From Actinobacillus porcinus (GTDB lineage Bacteria; Pseudomonadota; Gammaproteobacteria; Enterobacterales; Pasteurellaceae): 64,000 bases of DNA. Positions within the stretch are counted from its first letter, which is position 1. Every line of letters begins with the position of its first letter. The notes beneath the pieces are model-generated. The model ran no database searches. It was not told the origin of the DNA and saw only the letters and a program-made list of their open reading frames with translations. The position numbers and the translations under genes were made by a program. The stretch spans positions 62,001 to 126,000 of the forward strand of contig NZ_CABFKI010000003.1 in NCBI RefSeq assembly GCF_901764995.1, in the 5' to 3' direction. Positions 8,376 through 17,211 of the stretch are shown piece by piece.

Positions 8376-9303
8376 TTAGCAACTTTTTCTATTTAGAAAA
8401 TCCTGTATAAACAATACCTTACGTCTTTTATTTAACCCGTTGTGATTATTTATTTTTCGTTTAAGTTCACTAAATAGTCCTTCTAAACGATTTGTTGTCC
8501 TTTCTATATTTAATTCAGGATATTTCTCATAGGTAAAAATATAATCCATATAACGCTTTAAACCGGCATAAGCACTTCTTACATTGCGATGTTTATAAGG
8601 AAAATAACCGTTTTCATTGGCTTTATCACTTCGTTCTTTTAAAAAATCTTGGTGTTTAATAAACCAATAATGTAATCGTAGATAAAATTCATTTTTTGAA
8701 CTCTTTGTTAATGTTTTTACTATTATTTTTAATTCTTTTCCTGCTTGCGATTGATGTTTTTTTCTTAATTTCCTCATCACAATTGCCACCATATGAAATT
8801 GACACATTTGTACCGGCGTATTAAATAAATCTTTCATCAAACCTCGTCTACCATCACAGGTAATTGATTGAATTATATAGCCTTTTTCTCTTAATCTGTT
8901 CAGAGCAAGTTTATAGTAAATATCTTTTTCGGTTCGCACAAAATAATGGGAAATCACATTATTTGAATTTGAATCCATCAACACTAATACGCCAAAATAA
9001 CGACCGAAAAACGTTGTATCCATAATGATGTTCAGGTATCGATTTGAAGGCGGTTTTAAGGCTGTTTTAGGGGCTTTATCAATATATCTTTGAATAGTTC
9101 TAACCGAACAATGATATTTAACAGCTAGTTGTTGATAGGCTTGTTTTCCGGATGTGTAATCAGTCCAAATTTTAATTGGATCTAATTTATTTTTGAAGGA
9201 AAATGTTTTATGGCATTTATGGCAAAAATATCGTTGAATATTATTTGATGTACCATGTTTCTTTATTCTTGCACTTTGGCAAAATGGGCAGTTTTTTGTT
9301 CAT
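8376..9303 (-). pseudogene. IS256-family (IS1249-like, Zn-ribbon variant) transposase, frameshifted near its start
   Basis: The main frame (up to MDTTFFGR at 9023) continues upstream without a stop to a zinc ribbon (CPFC about 9283, then FCHKCHK) and an HTH-like stretch. The DDE residues appear as MDTTF, TCDGRRG and NRLEGLFSELK. The only plausible ATG (9301-9303) is one base out of frame with the zinc ribbon: a run of six A residues (9292-9297 on this strand) holds one base too many. Either the gene is broken, or a slip on the A run joins the frames. The stop codon overlaps an imperfect hairpin (8335-8398). Confidence 0.8.
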
Positions 9304-9308
9304 ATTTC

Positions 9309-9362
9309 AAAAAGTGGGCTTAAAGCCTTGTACTATCGGTATTATGTAGCACTTGCACAAAG
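9309..9362. repeat. IS1595-type terminal repeat, left copy
   Basis: This 54-base stretch, starting AAAAAGTGGGCTTAAAGCC and ending GCACAAAG, is the near-identical inverse of 19858-19911. A shorter relative of its last 22 bases occurs at 24679-24700. Confidence 0.75.
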
Positions 9363-9380
9363 ATTTAACCGATTGAAAAC

Positions 9381-9420
9381 ATTAAAATCCCTATTGAAAT
9401 TTTCACTCAATAGGGATTTT
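9381..9420 (+). promoter_or_regulatory. Hairpin that can hide the ribosome site of the 9425 gene
   Basis: AATCCCTATTGA and TCAATAGGGATT form a 12-bp stem followed by T residues and ending 4 bases before the ATG at 9425. The only Shine-Dalgarno-like text (TAGGGA) lies in its 3' arm. The hairpin could act as a terminator for incoming transcripts or block translation of read-through RNA, a protection seen in several insertion sequences. Confidence 0.6.
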
Positions 9421-9424
9421 TATT

Positions 9425-9802
9425 ATGGCACAAAAGTTACTTAAGCATGAATTAGTTGAGCGGTTACTTCAACTGAAAGAAAAACAAGATTTATTAACAG
9501 TGCAAATGCAACTTTTTACGCAAGAGATTAGCGAGTTGGCAGCTCCATTTGTGCCGAAAACACCTAAAAGCCAGTCTGTCATTACCACTCGTTTAATCGC
9601 ACAAGTATTAAGGGAAAATCAGGGGACGTGGTTGATGTGTGGGGATATTGCAGAACGGGCATTACAGTTAGTGGGGCAACCACAGTTTGTTGATGTAGGT
9701 GATAGCTATTATAAGGTGGTAAAAAGAATGTTGCTGCGTTTAGCGAAAAAGGGATTGGTTGAGCGTGCAGGGTTTCATTGGCGGTTGAAATTGCTAAAAT
9801 AG
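9425..9802 (+). CDS. Small coiled-coil plus winged-helix-like protein of the IS1595 element
   Basis: I do not recognise this 125-aa protein by name. Residues 5-40 are heptad-rich (LVERLLQLKEKQDLLTVQM). Residues 45-125 look like a winged helix, with a repeated KKGLVERAG wing near the end. It resembles in layout the convergent 148-aa protein (9816-10262), which ends in the same kind of NKGVVER wing. Both sit between an IS1595-type end and its transposase, so they are probably passenger or accessory genes that bind DNA. Expression seems held down by the hairpin over its ribosome site. Confidence 0.6.
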   Translation: MAQKLLKHELVERLLQLKEKQDLLTVQMQLFTQEISELAAPFVPKTPKSQSVITTRLIAQVLRENQGTWLMCGDIAERALQLVGQPQFVDVGDSYYKVVKRMLLRLAKKGLVERAGFHWRLKLLK

Positions 9803-9815
9803 CGACATTTTGCCG

Positions 9816-10262
9816 CTATTTTTGTATCCATTTCCATTGAATAATCTTATGTTCTTTCACTACGATTCTTTCTACGACCCCTTTATTTACTAATCGAGTC
9901 ATTGCATTACCAATATTATTGGTATGGTATTTTGATATAGGGGTATTCGGTTGTTTATCTGCAATTAAAACCGCTTCTGCTAATTCTAACGCACGCCAAT
10001 ATCGTTCAGGTTCGGCTTTCATTACTTTTTGAATCAATTGCGTTATTTTGCCGTTAAATTGTTTGCGATAAACTCGATATTGAAAATGCTCGGTATCGAA
10101 TTGTTGAATTTCTTTGCTATCAACTTCCATTGCTTCTAAAGCTCGTTCTAACCACTTAATGCGGCGTTCAACAAGGTCGAGATGAGCTAATACCTGCTCT
10201 TTTTCTCGCTCAAACTGAGCGATTTTTTGTTTAATTTGCGTATAGTAAATTGGATCTGCCAT
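9816..10262 (-). CDS. Coiled-coil/winged-helix-like accessory protein, co-transcribed with the IS1595 transposase
   Basis: Unrecognised 148-aa protein. Residues 5-48 form a strong coiled coil (KQKIAQFEREKEQVLAHLD), the middle is mixed, and residues 90-148 look like a winged helix (AMTRLVNKGVVERIV, then WKWIQK). It starts one base after the transposase stop (10264), so the pair is almost certainly one transcript. Together with the 9425 gene it would give the element two proteins of like design. A role in regulating or assisting transposition is inference from position only. Confidence 0.6.
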   Translation of the reverse strand: MADPIYYTQIKQKIAQFEREKEQVLAHLDLVERRIKWLERALEAMEVDSKEIQQFDTEHFQYRVYRKQFNGKITQLIQKVMKAEPERYWRALELAEAVLIADKQPNTPISKYHTNNIGNAMTRLVNKGVVERIVVKEHKIIQWKWIQK

Positions 10263-10263
10263 A

Positions 10264-11298
10264 TTACATTATTAACCTTTCTACTTGTCTATGATTACCT
10301 TGCCAGTACCCTTTCCAAGCATTTTCTGATGGTGTAGAAAGGCATTTGCTGGTAATATCGTTGAAAATCGTTAAATTATCCAGTTTACGAGTATCTTCAC
10401 GATAAGCGACTTCATTGGCATAGTTATCAAGATAGATGTTACTCATCTTGTGGACTTGTCCGTAATACATTCGTTTGAAACGTGCAAAGTAACTTTCTGC
10501 AAGGTTATTGGTAATCCCTTCATCACTGCGATATTCTTTTTGATGGTTCACACGTTGTAAGTCGTAATCCACGATTAATTCATCATAAGCACTGTTTTCA
10601 TCGGTATGAATACGGCTATTGGGTTCAATATATGCAGCAGCCAATTTCTTCACGGTTTCTGTATTTTCTGACAAAATAGGAAACGTGATGGTTCTCTTTG
10701 CACCGACTAATTGGGGATTAGAAGCCCTTTCTTGTTCTGAATAACGCTCACGCATAACCAATACCGCACGCTTGTTTGGATTGGCATTGGCTTTTAACCG
10801 TCTATCCACACGTTCACTTTTCTTATTCTTTGGGCGTGGTGCGGAATGTACATAAGTTCCATCTATATGGATTTCGCCTGACAAGGGAAAAAGCTCACGC
10901 TGTACAATCAGACTTTCTCGGATTTTATGTGATAAGGCAAAAGCGGTTTTGTACTGTACATTCAAATCACGAGAGAGCTGACAGGCTGAAATCCCTTTTA
11001 CCGCATTCACAAACAAAGCAATGGCAAATAAATAGGTTTGAATCGGCAACTTGTGATTAGCAAAAATAGTTCCTGACGTGATGCTAAACGTGTGTTTACA
11101 ATGTTTGCACCGCCACTGCTTGCGAGTAGAGATGAAATAGGCTTGATGTTGTACACCACATTTAGGGCAAACCACCACTTCTTTACTTCCCCAGCGTAAC
11201 TCGCACAATAAGCTAAATGCTTCATCATCGGATAGGCGAGCTATCTTAATAGATGAAAGCGTGCGAGCTTTGCTGGTTAGTAGGAAGTGAGATGCCAT
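10264..11298 (-). CDS. IS1595-family (ISXO2-like) transposase, left copy
   Basis: A complete 344-aa transposase. It opens with a zinc ribbon (CPKCGVQH around residue 44, CKHCKHTF around 64), then an HTH-like region (ISACQLSRDLNVQYKTAFAL). The catalytic domain shows HIDGTYV, HTDENSAYDEL and NNLAESYFARFKRMYYG, which fit the family's DD(N/E) core. It faces outward towards the left end. It differs strongly from the 18494 transposase at the other end, so the two are distinct IS1595 lineages rather than duplicates. Its promoter region holds a palindrome (11334-11355) shared with the divergent XRE gene. Confidence 0.9.
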   Translation of the reverse strand: MASHFLLTSKARTLSSIKIARLSDDEAFSLLCELRWGSKEVVVCPKCGVQHQAYFISTRKQWRCKHCKHTFSITSGTIFANHKLPIQTYLFAIALFVNAVKGISACQLSRDLNVQYKTAFALSHKIRESLIVQRELFPLSGEIHIDGTYVHSAPRPKNKKSERVDRRLKANANPNKRAVLVMRERYSEQERASNPQLVGAKRTITFPILSENTETVKKLAAAYIEPNSRIHTDENSAYDELIVDYDLQRVNHQKEYRSDEGITNNLAESYFARFKRMYYGQVHKMSNIYLDNYANEVAYREDTRKLDNLTIFNDITSKCLSTPSENAWKGYWQGNHRQVERLIM

Positions 11299-11333
11299 AG
11301 TTTTTCTTTAATTATTAATTAAGATTTTGTATC

Positions 11334-11355
11334 ATAGTGCAACATTTGGCACTAT
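11334..11355. promoter_or_regulatory. Palindromic operator candidate between transposase and XRE gene
   Basis: ATAGTGC (11334-11340) and GCACTAT (11349-11355) form a perfect 7-bp inverted repeat with an 8-base spacer. It lies 36 bases before the transposase ATG and 54 before the XRE ATG, the expected place for a repressor that controls both. Confidence 0.6.
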
Positions 11356-11408
11356 TTATAATTTAATAATGCCACAAGATGCATTTTTTGTCAATAAGGA
11401 GTGCCAAA

Positions 11409-11762
11409 ATGAGCATTAAAGAACGATTGAGAATGGTTATTGAAGCTCAAGGTCTGTCTATAAAAGCGTTTGCTGAATCCGTTGATACTCCATTAAGAAC
11501 ACTACATAACTACCTAAGTGGTGAACGTGAACCAAGTTCAGAATTTCTTTCAAAAATAGCTGAGAAATTTAATATCAACTTGAATTGGTTACTGTTAAAT
11601 AAAGGCGAGATTTATATGAATGATGGTAAAGATGTGAGTTTAAGTAGTGAAGAGACTACGCTATTAAATCAATATCGTTTAGTTAGTGAATCAGGAAAAC
11701 GTATTTTAACAAATACCAGCCAAGCTATATTTGATGAATTAGCAAATTCAGCCGATAATTAA
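11409..11762 (+). CDS. XRE-family transcriptional regulator
   Basis: A 117-aa repressor-like protein. Residues 1-60 form a Cro/CI-type HTH (MSIKERLRMVIEAQGLSIKA, then DTPLRTLHNYLSGEREPS and INLNWLLLNKGE). The C-terminal half is a short helical tail without protease residues. AAGGAG at 11397 sets the start at 11409 rather than the ATG at 11379. It is divergent from the IS1595 transposase with a palindrome between them, so control of transposition is the likely job. It has its own terminator (11773-11799). Confidence 0.85.
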   Translation: MSIKERLRMVIEAQGLSIKAFAESVDTPLRTLHNYLSGEREPSSEFLSKIAEKFNINLNWLLLNKGEIYMNDGKDVSLSSEETTLLNQYRLVSESGKRILTNTSQAIFDELANSADN

Positions 11763-11772
11763 ATTTTGATGA

Positions 11773-11803
11773 AAAGCGAGAGATTTAATTTCTCGCTTTA
11801 ATC
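11773..11803 (+). terminator. Terminator of the XRE gene
   Basis: AAAGCGAGA / TCTCGCTTT is a 9-bp stem with a 9-base loop just after the stop codon; T residues follow on the plus strand. Confidence 0.75.
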
Positions 11804-11880
11804 TAAGACAGACTATCCAAGAAAACCAATAACCCTCTCCGCTCATCTGCATTCATTTTATCTAAATGATAAGCGAACGA
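11803..11880 (-). pseudogene. Short coding remnant after the XRE gene
   Basis: On the minus strand an open frame reads LSFAYHLDKMNADERRGLLV and ends FLDSLS at a stop at 11803. It has the look of the C-terminus of a small regulatory protein, without a start or an upstream body. I cannot name it. Confidence 0.3.
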
Positions 11881-11956
11881 AAGATTCTTTATTCAGAAGT
11901 AAATTTGACAAATATCATCGGAAAAACAAGAGACATCTCAATGTGCTATACAAAGC

Positions 11957-12874
11957 CTAGCCAATATTTTGCGTGAAACTGATGGGGGATTGCATTGCGT
12001 TATGTCTTATACTATCAGTTAGGAGATCATTATACTCTCCATCTATTTTTTTTAAATTCTCTATCGTTTGAGATAAATGTTTACAATTCATATTGATTAC
12101 AACTTGAATTAGTTTTTGAAGATTTAATTTATTTGTAGTTTCTAGTTTTTTTGTCAGTAGTTGAATAAGTTTATATTGAGATTCTAGCCTACTCCTTTCT
12201 ATAGGTTTCGTCATTGCACTATTAGATCGACGGCGGTAAACCATAAAGTAGTCAGCTACTTCAAGAATTATTCCATTACATAATAATAGCTCAACATTAA
12301 ATAGTGTATCTTCTCCAAAAGGTAAGGATTGATTGAATACTATATGATTTAATAACAGAAGTTTTCTTTTAATCAGAAAAGTACCAATAGGGATAAACCA
12401 ATTGTTTGGAATAGCAGCATAAAACAAAGCATTTAGCGTACTTAGGTATGCATTTTGACTGTTTACTGAAGATGAAACAGGAGAACAAGCAATAAATTGT
12501 TCATTGACGTTTAATAAATGGGTGCCCTTTATTACATCAACATTATGCTCTTTTGCAAGCGAATACAATTTCTCTAGATTCAGATTTGGATATAAGAAAT
12601 CATCAGGATCTAAAAATAATACATATTCCCCTTTCGCTATTCTTAAACCAATGTTTCGAGCGGAACTTACGCCCTTATTTTGTGAATGAATAACATAAAT
12701 AAAAGAGTATTGTCTCGCATAAGTTAATGCAATATTAAGGCTCTCATCAGTTGAGCCATCATCAACTAAAATAATTTCTTTAGATATATTTTGACGAAGT
12801 ATGCTTTCTATTGCATCAGAAAGGTAAGGGGCAACATTATAGATTGGTAGGATAAAGCTAATGTTGATTGTCAT
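11957..12874 (-). CDS. Family 2 glycosyltransferase, cargo of the adhesin island
   Basis: A 305-aa GT-A fold enzyme. It begins ISFILPIYNVAPYLSDAIES, followed by ILVDDGSTDES (nucleotide-binding Asp pair), SQNKGVSSARNIGL and the metal-binding LFLDPDDF (DxD). Family members with this N-terminus add hexoses to capsule, LPS or glycoproteins. The acceptor cannot be read here. It is divergent from the trimeric autotransporter and is the only carbohydrate enzyme in the island, so it may decorate that adhesin or the nearby lipooligosaccharide. AT content is higher than in core genes. Confidence 0.85.
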   Translation of the reverse strand: MTINISFILPIYNVAPYLSDAIESILRQNISKEIILVDDGSTDESLNIALTYARQYSFIYVIHSQNKGVSSARNIGLRIAKGEYVLFLDPDDFLYPNLNLEKLYSLAKEHNVDVIKGTHLLNVNEQFIACSPVSSSVNSQNAYLSTLNALFYAAIPNNWFIPIGTFLIKRKLLLLNHIVFNQSLPFGEDTLFNVELLLCNGIILEVADYFMVYRRRSNSAMTKPIERSRLESQYKLIQLLTKKLETTNKLNLQKLIQVVINMNCKHLSQTIENLKKIDGEYNDLLTDSIRHNAMQSPISFTQNIG

Positions 12875-12934
12875 ATATTTTACATTTACATTGCTAATAA
12901 TTAGCCTTATAATAGCACGGCAACAAATAAAAAA

Positions 12935-12966
12935 CCACCGCTTAAACTAAAGCGGTGGCTTTATAA
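12935..12966. terminator. Hairpin between glycosyltransferase and autotransporter genes
   Basis: CCACCGCTT / AAGCGGTGG (9 bp, 6-base loop) is flanked by A5 and a T-rich tract. It lies upstream of both divergent genes, so it probably insulates them or ends an antisense transcript. Confidence 0.6.
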
Positions 12967-12968
12967 AC

Positions 12969-13080
12969 TTTTCTCTTCTTATGCATTCACATAAGAATTT
13001 ATGTTGAGCATTATAGTTCATTTCGACTTCCGTTTCAACATAAATATATTTTTCTCTTCTTATTGTTCATTAAGAATTTT
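12969..13080. promoter_or_regulatory. Nested repeats in the autotransporter leader
   Basis: Two diverged ~31-bp direct repeats (12969-13000 and 13049-13080) both start TTTTCTCTTCTTAT and end TAAGAATTT, and each has inner symmetry TTCTTA/TAAGAA. Between them TTTATGTTGA (12998-13007) is the exact inverse of TCAACATAAA (13035-13044). This looks like a regulator-binding array or an RNA switch before the adhesin start at 13138. Confidence 0.5.
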
Positions 13081-13137
13081 CCGTGTCAGCGAGTTTTCTC
13101 GTTTGATGTTTATATGTTTTTTTATAGGAAAAGAAAG

Positions 13138-16100
13138 ATGAACAAAATCTTTAAAATTAAACAAAACTCCCTAGGTCAATCGATTGTTACTTCGGAATTA
13201 GCAAAATCTTGTGGTAAAGGTAAAACTTTAGCTATGGCTATTCTTTCTCTTTTATCTATTGGGGTTGTAAATCCAGCATTGGCAACATCTTCAACTATTG
13301 GGGAAGGTAATCTTGTTACTGGAGAAAAAGGCGTAACTGATGGCTATAACAATATAGTTACTGCAACTAAAGGTATGGCTCAAGGGAATGATTCTATTGC
13401 AACTGGTAATAATCTTTCTCGTGATGAGTTTTCGGCTAAACTTAATCAGTACAGCGAGTTACTTTCTGATAAAACCTTAAAAGAAAGTGAGATTGGTACG
13501 ATTGGTACAAATATTGAAGTGAATAGTCAAACTCAAAAGAATCTTAATGATAAAATTAGAGATTTAAATGAAATTATTGACCGTAGTAACAATAAAAACA
13601 ATCAATTGGATAACTTTAACAACCAACTTACTAATAAGCAGAGTGAATTAACATCACTTATTGAAGCTCTTGAACAAGCTAAAGAAAATGCTCAATCTAC
13701 TTCTTCAGCAAGTACTAGAGATAAAACAGTTTGGACTGATTTTACTTCGCAATTAGGTAAATTAGATTGGAATAAATTATCTGATTCATCAAATGGTACA
13801 AGTGGTGTAAATAAGTTAGCTACTGACTTAAAAGGAATGATTGAAGCAGATTACCCCGATTATACTGATAAATGGGAAATCAAAAAATATGAAGAAATAA
13901 TTAGCGGTTATGTTAATCGTCAAGGATTATTTGATGCTAACGAAGATGCTATTGGTACTAGACACGAGCAAAGTAAAGATTATTACACTTTTAACTTTGA
14001 TATTTCTGGCCCTACATATACAGGAAACATTTTCTTATATGATACAACTAGCAATAAGAGAGGTTTAGGTGGCTCATCTTTAGCAAACTATTTAGAAAAT
14101 GTCAGTGATGTATCTTCTTCTGAAATCAGTATTGATGTATTCAATAATTTAAGAAAACAAACATATGTAGATATGATAGATGGCAAGGATAAAGATGCTT
14201 TTTATTCTTTCTACAATTTAAAAAATATCATTAGCTCTGAAACAAATAATGCCATTCAAAATATTGCTAAATCTTACAATGCCATTAACTATGATTATCT
14301 AGGTTATGGTAAAGGTTATGCCAAAAGAGCGAGCGATTTAACTGATGCTGTTTCTCTCCTACATTTGCCACCAGTTGCTAAAAAATCTAGTATGGAATTT
14401 ATTGCTCAGCGAGATCTTAGCTATTTTATTGAAAATACATTCCAAAATGAGCTTGGTTCAGTTAATAACGGAATTGTATCCGACCAAAATACCAAAGCAT
14501 TTATTTCTAATACTGATGTAAATTATCTTCGTGAATGGGTTTCATTATTCTATGATAATTTTTATAACAATATTGATTTCACTGCTGATGAATCAGCTTG
14601 GCTGTTTGACAAAAATAGCTATCTCAAGCAATTATCAACTGTAGAAAGTTTTGCATCCAAAATAAAAGAGTATGTCGCCGCCTATGATTCTGCTGTTACA
14701 AATCCTTCTGATACTAATGCTCAGATTAAATTAGTAACACTTTATAATGATATTCGTCAAAATAAAGGTAATGGTGAAAATTATTATGAAAATATCAAGG
14801 TGGAATTAAAACAATCTACAATTGATTTATTTAATCAATATGCAGAAGAAACAGCAAAAGAGCTTACAGAAGATGCTCAAAAGCTAAAACTTTATGATGC
14901 TCGCAATGAAGTTATTAAAGGTATTATTACAGCAGCTCAAGATTTGCAAAATGATATTAATGAAGCACAAAAAGCTATTGATGCAAAACAAGAAGAAATC
15001 GATGATCTTACTCAAAAGATAAAAGATTTAGCTTTAACACCTGATGAAGAAGCTGCTGCTGATTTAAAAACAGAAAAGGAAAAAGAATTAGCAGATAAAC
15101 AAGCAGAAAAAACACAGCTTGAACAAGATCAAGTTGCCAAACAATTAGAGCTTGATGAAATCAATCGTAAACTCGCTGAAACTAACCTCGAAAATTTAGG
15201 GGAGCGTTCAATTGCTATCGGTGTGAATGCTTTTGCATCAGGCGATGATTCTATTGCAATGGGTACAAATTCAACGGTTACATCTAACGATGGCATTGCT
15301 ATCGGTCGTAATACTAACGTAACAGGTAAACAGTCTATTGCAATCGGTGCTGAAAATACCGTAACAGGCGATAAATCTATTGCTATCGGTGTTGGTCATA
15401 CTGTGTCAGGTAATCGCTCAACGACTATTGGCGATCCAAATACGATTACAGGCGATGATGTTTTTGTTGCTGGTAACAATAACAGCGTGGCATCAAATAA
15501 TGTGATGGTAATGGGTAACAACATTACCGTAGGAACAGGTTTTGATGGTGCGGTGGTTTTAGGTGCAAATTCAACCGTTGCAGCGGCTAACCCGACTTCA
15601 TCAATTGAAATTCAAGGTAATACATACAACTTTGCAGGTACTAACCCAGCATCAACTGTCAGCGTGGGTAAAGCAGGCGAAGAACGCCAAATTACCAATG
15701 TGGCGGCTGGTCGTATTTCAAAAACTTCAACTGATGCGATCAACGGTTCACAACTTTATGCTGTCACCGAAGCATTAAATGCAATTCAAAGTATCAACCT
15801 TGATGATATTGCTGCTGCAAATATCAATACGCAAGCAACGGTAACGGCAGGACAAGGTATTACGATTGCTGAAAATGATAATGCAAACGGCACGAAAAAT
15901 TATACTGCTTCAGCAAAAATTGGTGACGGTTTATCATTTGATGAAAATGGTGCTATTCGTGCTAATGGCACAACACTTCACGCTGGCGAGAACGTTGAAA
16001 TTACTGGCGATGCTAATGGTGGCTACACAATTAATGCCAAAACGCAAATCATCAATGGTGGTAAAGCTACCGTTGTTCACGCTGGCGATAACGTTCGTGT

Positions 16101-17148
16101 GACAGGTGATGTAGATAATGGTTTTACAGTAAACGTAGATAATATGCGTACTACGGTAACAGGCGGTCAAGGTGCGGAAGTCACTTTATCAGACAATGCG
16201 GATGGTTCAAAAAATTACACCGTAAATGTCAAAGTGGGCGAAGGTTTAACTTACGATGATAAGGGAAATCTTGTCAATGATATGAAATTAACCGCAGGTG
16301 AGAACGTTCAAGTTTCAGGTGATGCTAAAGGTGGCTATACCATTTCAGCAACTGATACAAATACGCAAGCCACCGTTTCAGCGGATAAAGGCATTACCAT
16401 TACTGAAACCAACAATGCTAACGGCACAAAAAACTATGCCGTATCCGCTAAGTTAGGTAAAGGCTTAAAAGTGGACGAAAACGGAGCGATTGCGGCGACA
16501 GCTCAACCGATTAATGGTGGTGCTGGCGTGACAATTACCACAAATGCTCAAGATGAAGCCGTAGTGAATGTCACAGGTGTAACAACCACGACTGATGATG
16601 GTAAAACTTACACTCGCTCTGATTTAACGAAATCCGTTGGCGTAAAAGGCGATGGTAAAAATATCAGCACTTCAACCGTCGCTAATGGTGATGTACAAGT
16701 GAAATTGGCTGATGATGTGAAGGTAAATAGCGTTGCTATTCATAATGGACCAACCATTAATCAACAAGGCGTTAATGCAAACAATACACGCATTACCAAC
16801 GTTCAAGATGGTGTTACACCAACGGATGCTGTTAATGTTCGTCAGTTAAACCAACAAGGAAATATTCTCAATCAACGTATTGATAACCTTGCAGATAATG
16901 TGAAGAAAAACAAAAAGCGTAATGATGCAGGTATTGCTTCAACAGCAGCAATGGCAAACATTCCGCAAGTAATGTTAGCAGGTAAATCAGGTGTCGGCGT
17001 AGGTGTTGGACATCGTAGTGGTCAAAATGCGATTGCAGTTGGCTACTCTCGAGCATCTGATAATGCAAAACACATTATTAAATTATCAGCAGGTTTAGAT
17101 ACGCAAAGCAAAGCCACCTTTGGTGCTGGCTATATGTATCAATGGTAA
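13138..17148 (+). CDS. Trimeric autotransporter adhesin (YadA/Hia type)
   Basis: A 1336-aa type Vc secreted adhesin. MNKIFKIKQN with SELAKSCGKGK is an extended signal peptide region; cleavage is probable after NPALA (residue 49). A first short YadA-like head piece (residues 50-105) is followed by a ~580-residue insert flanked by coiled coils. The head resumes at ~688 with SIAIGVNAFASGDDSIAMG-type repeats, then a neck (ITNVAAGRISKTSTDAINGS, ~852). Repeated stalk units rich in TVTAGQGITIAE and AGENVEITGDA run from ~900 to 1215. A second neck and the YadA beta-barrel anchor ending GAGYMYQW close it. AGGAAAAG before 13138 fixes the start; an upstream in-frame start adds residues that would spoil the signal. 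The anchor makes a trimeric outer-membrane pore. Confidence 0.95.
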   Translation: MNKIFKIKQNSLGQSIVTSELAKSCGKGKTLAMAILSLLSIGVVNPALATSSTIGEGNLVTGEKGVTDGYNNIVTATKGMAQGNDSIATGNNLSRDEFSAKLNQYSELLSDKTLKESEIGTIGTNIEVNSQTQKNLNDKIRDLNEIIDRSNNKNNQLDNFNNQLTNKQSELTSLIEALEQAKENAQSTSSASTRDKTVWTDFTSQLGKLDWNKLSDSSNGTSGVNKLATDLKGMIEADYPDYTDKWEIKKYEEIISGYVNRQGLFDANEDAIGTRHEQSKDYYTFNFDISGPTYTGNIFLYDTTSNKRGLGGSSLANYLENVSDVSSSEISIDVFNNLRKQTYVDMIDGKDKDAFYSFYNLKNIISSETNNAIQNIAKSYNAINYDYLGYGKGYAKRASDLTDAVSLLHLPPVAKKSSMEFIAQRDLSYFIENTFQNELGSVNNGIVSDQNTKAFISNTDVNYLREWVSLFYDNFYNNIDFTADESAWLFDKNSYLKQLSTVESFASKIKEYVAAYDSAVTNPSDTNAQIKLVTLYNDIRQNKGNGENYYENIKVELKQSTIDLFNQYAEETAKELTEDAQKLKLYDARNEVIKGIITAAQDLQNDINEAQKAIDAKQEEIDDLTQKIKDLALTPDEEAAADLKTEKEKELADKQAEKTQLEQDQVAKQLELDEINRKLAETNLENLGERSIAIGVNAFASGDDSIAMGTNSTVTSNDGIAIGRNTNVTGKQSIAIGAENTVTGDKSIAIGVGHTVSGNRSTTIGDPNTITGDDVFVAGNNNSVASNNVMVMGNNITVGTGFDGAVVLGANSTVAAANPTSSIEIQGNTYNFAGTNPASTVSVGKAGEERQITNVAAGRISKTSTDAINGSQLYAVTEALNAIQSINLDDIAAANINTQATVTAGQGITIAENDNANGTKNYTASAKIGDGLSFDENGAIRANGTTLHAGENVEITGDANGGYTINAKTQIINGGKATVVHAGDNVRVTGDVDNGFTVNVDNMRTTVTGGQGAEVTLSDNADGSKNYTVNVKVGEGLTYDDKGNLVNDMKLTAGENVQVSGDAKGGYTISATDTNTQATVSADKGITITETNNANGTKNYAVSAKLGKGLKVDENGAIAATAQPINGGAGVTITTNAQDEAVVNVTGVTTTTDDGKTYTRSDLTKSVGVKGDGKNISTSTVANGDVQVKLADDVKVNSVAIHNGPTINQQGVNANNTRITNVQDGVTPTDAVNVRQLNQQGNILNQRIDNLADNVKKNKKRNDAGIASTAAMANIPQVMLAGKSGVGVGVGHRSGQNAIAVGYSRASDNAKHIIKLSAGLDTQSKATFGAGYMYQW

Positions 17149-17211
17149 TAGATTGAAAAGTGGAATGCCTAAGGGCATTCCTATTTCCTAGAAATGAAAA
17201 GGTTTAACAAA

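Noticed and set aside
8376-9303. Classical -1 programmed frameshift in the Zn-ribbon transposase
   Set aside because: The frame change needed at the A6 run is +1 (or -2), so the usual -1 slippery heptamer model does not fit.
15934-16170. Minus-strand and shifted frames in the autotransporter
   Set aside because: They reflect the repeat composition of the adhesin stalk and have no independent signal.
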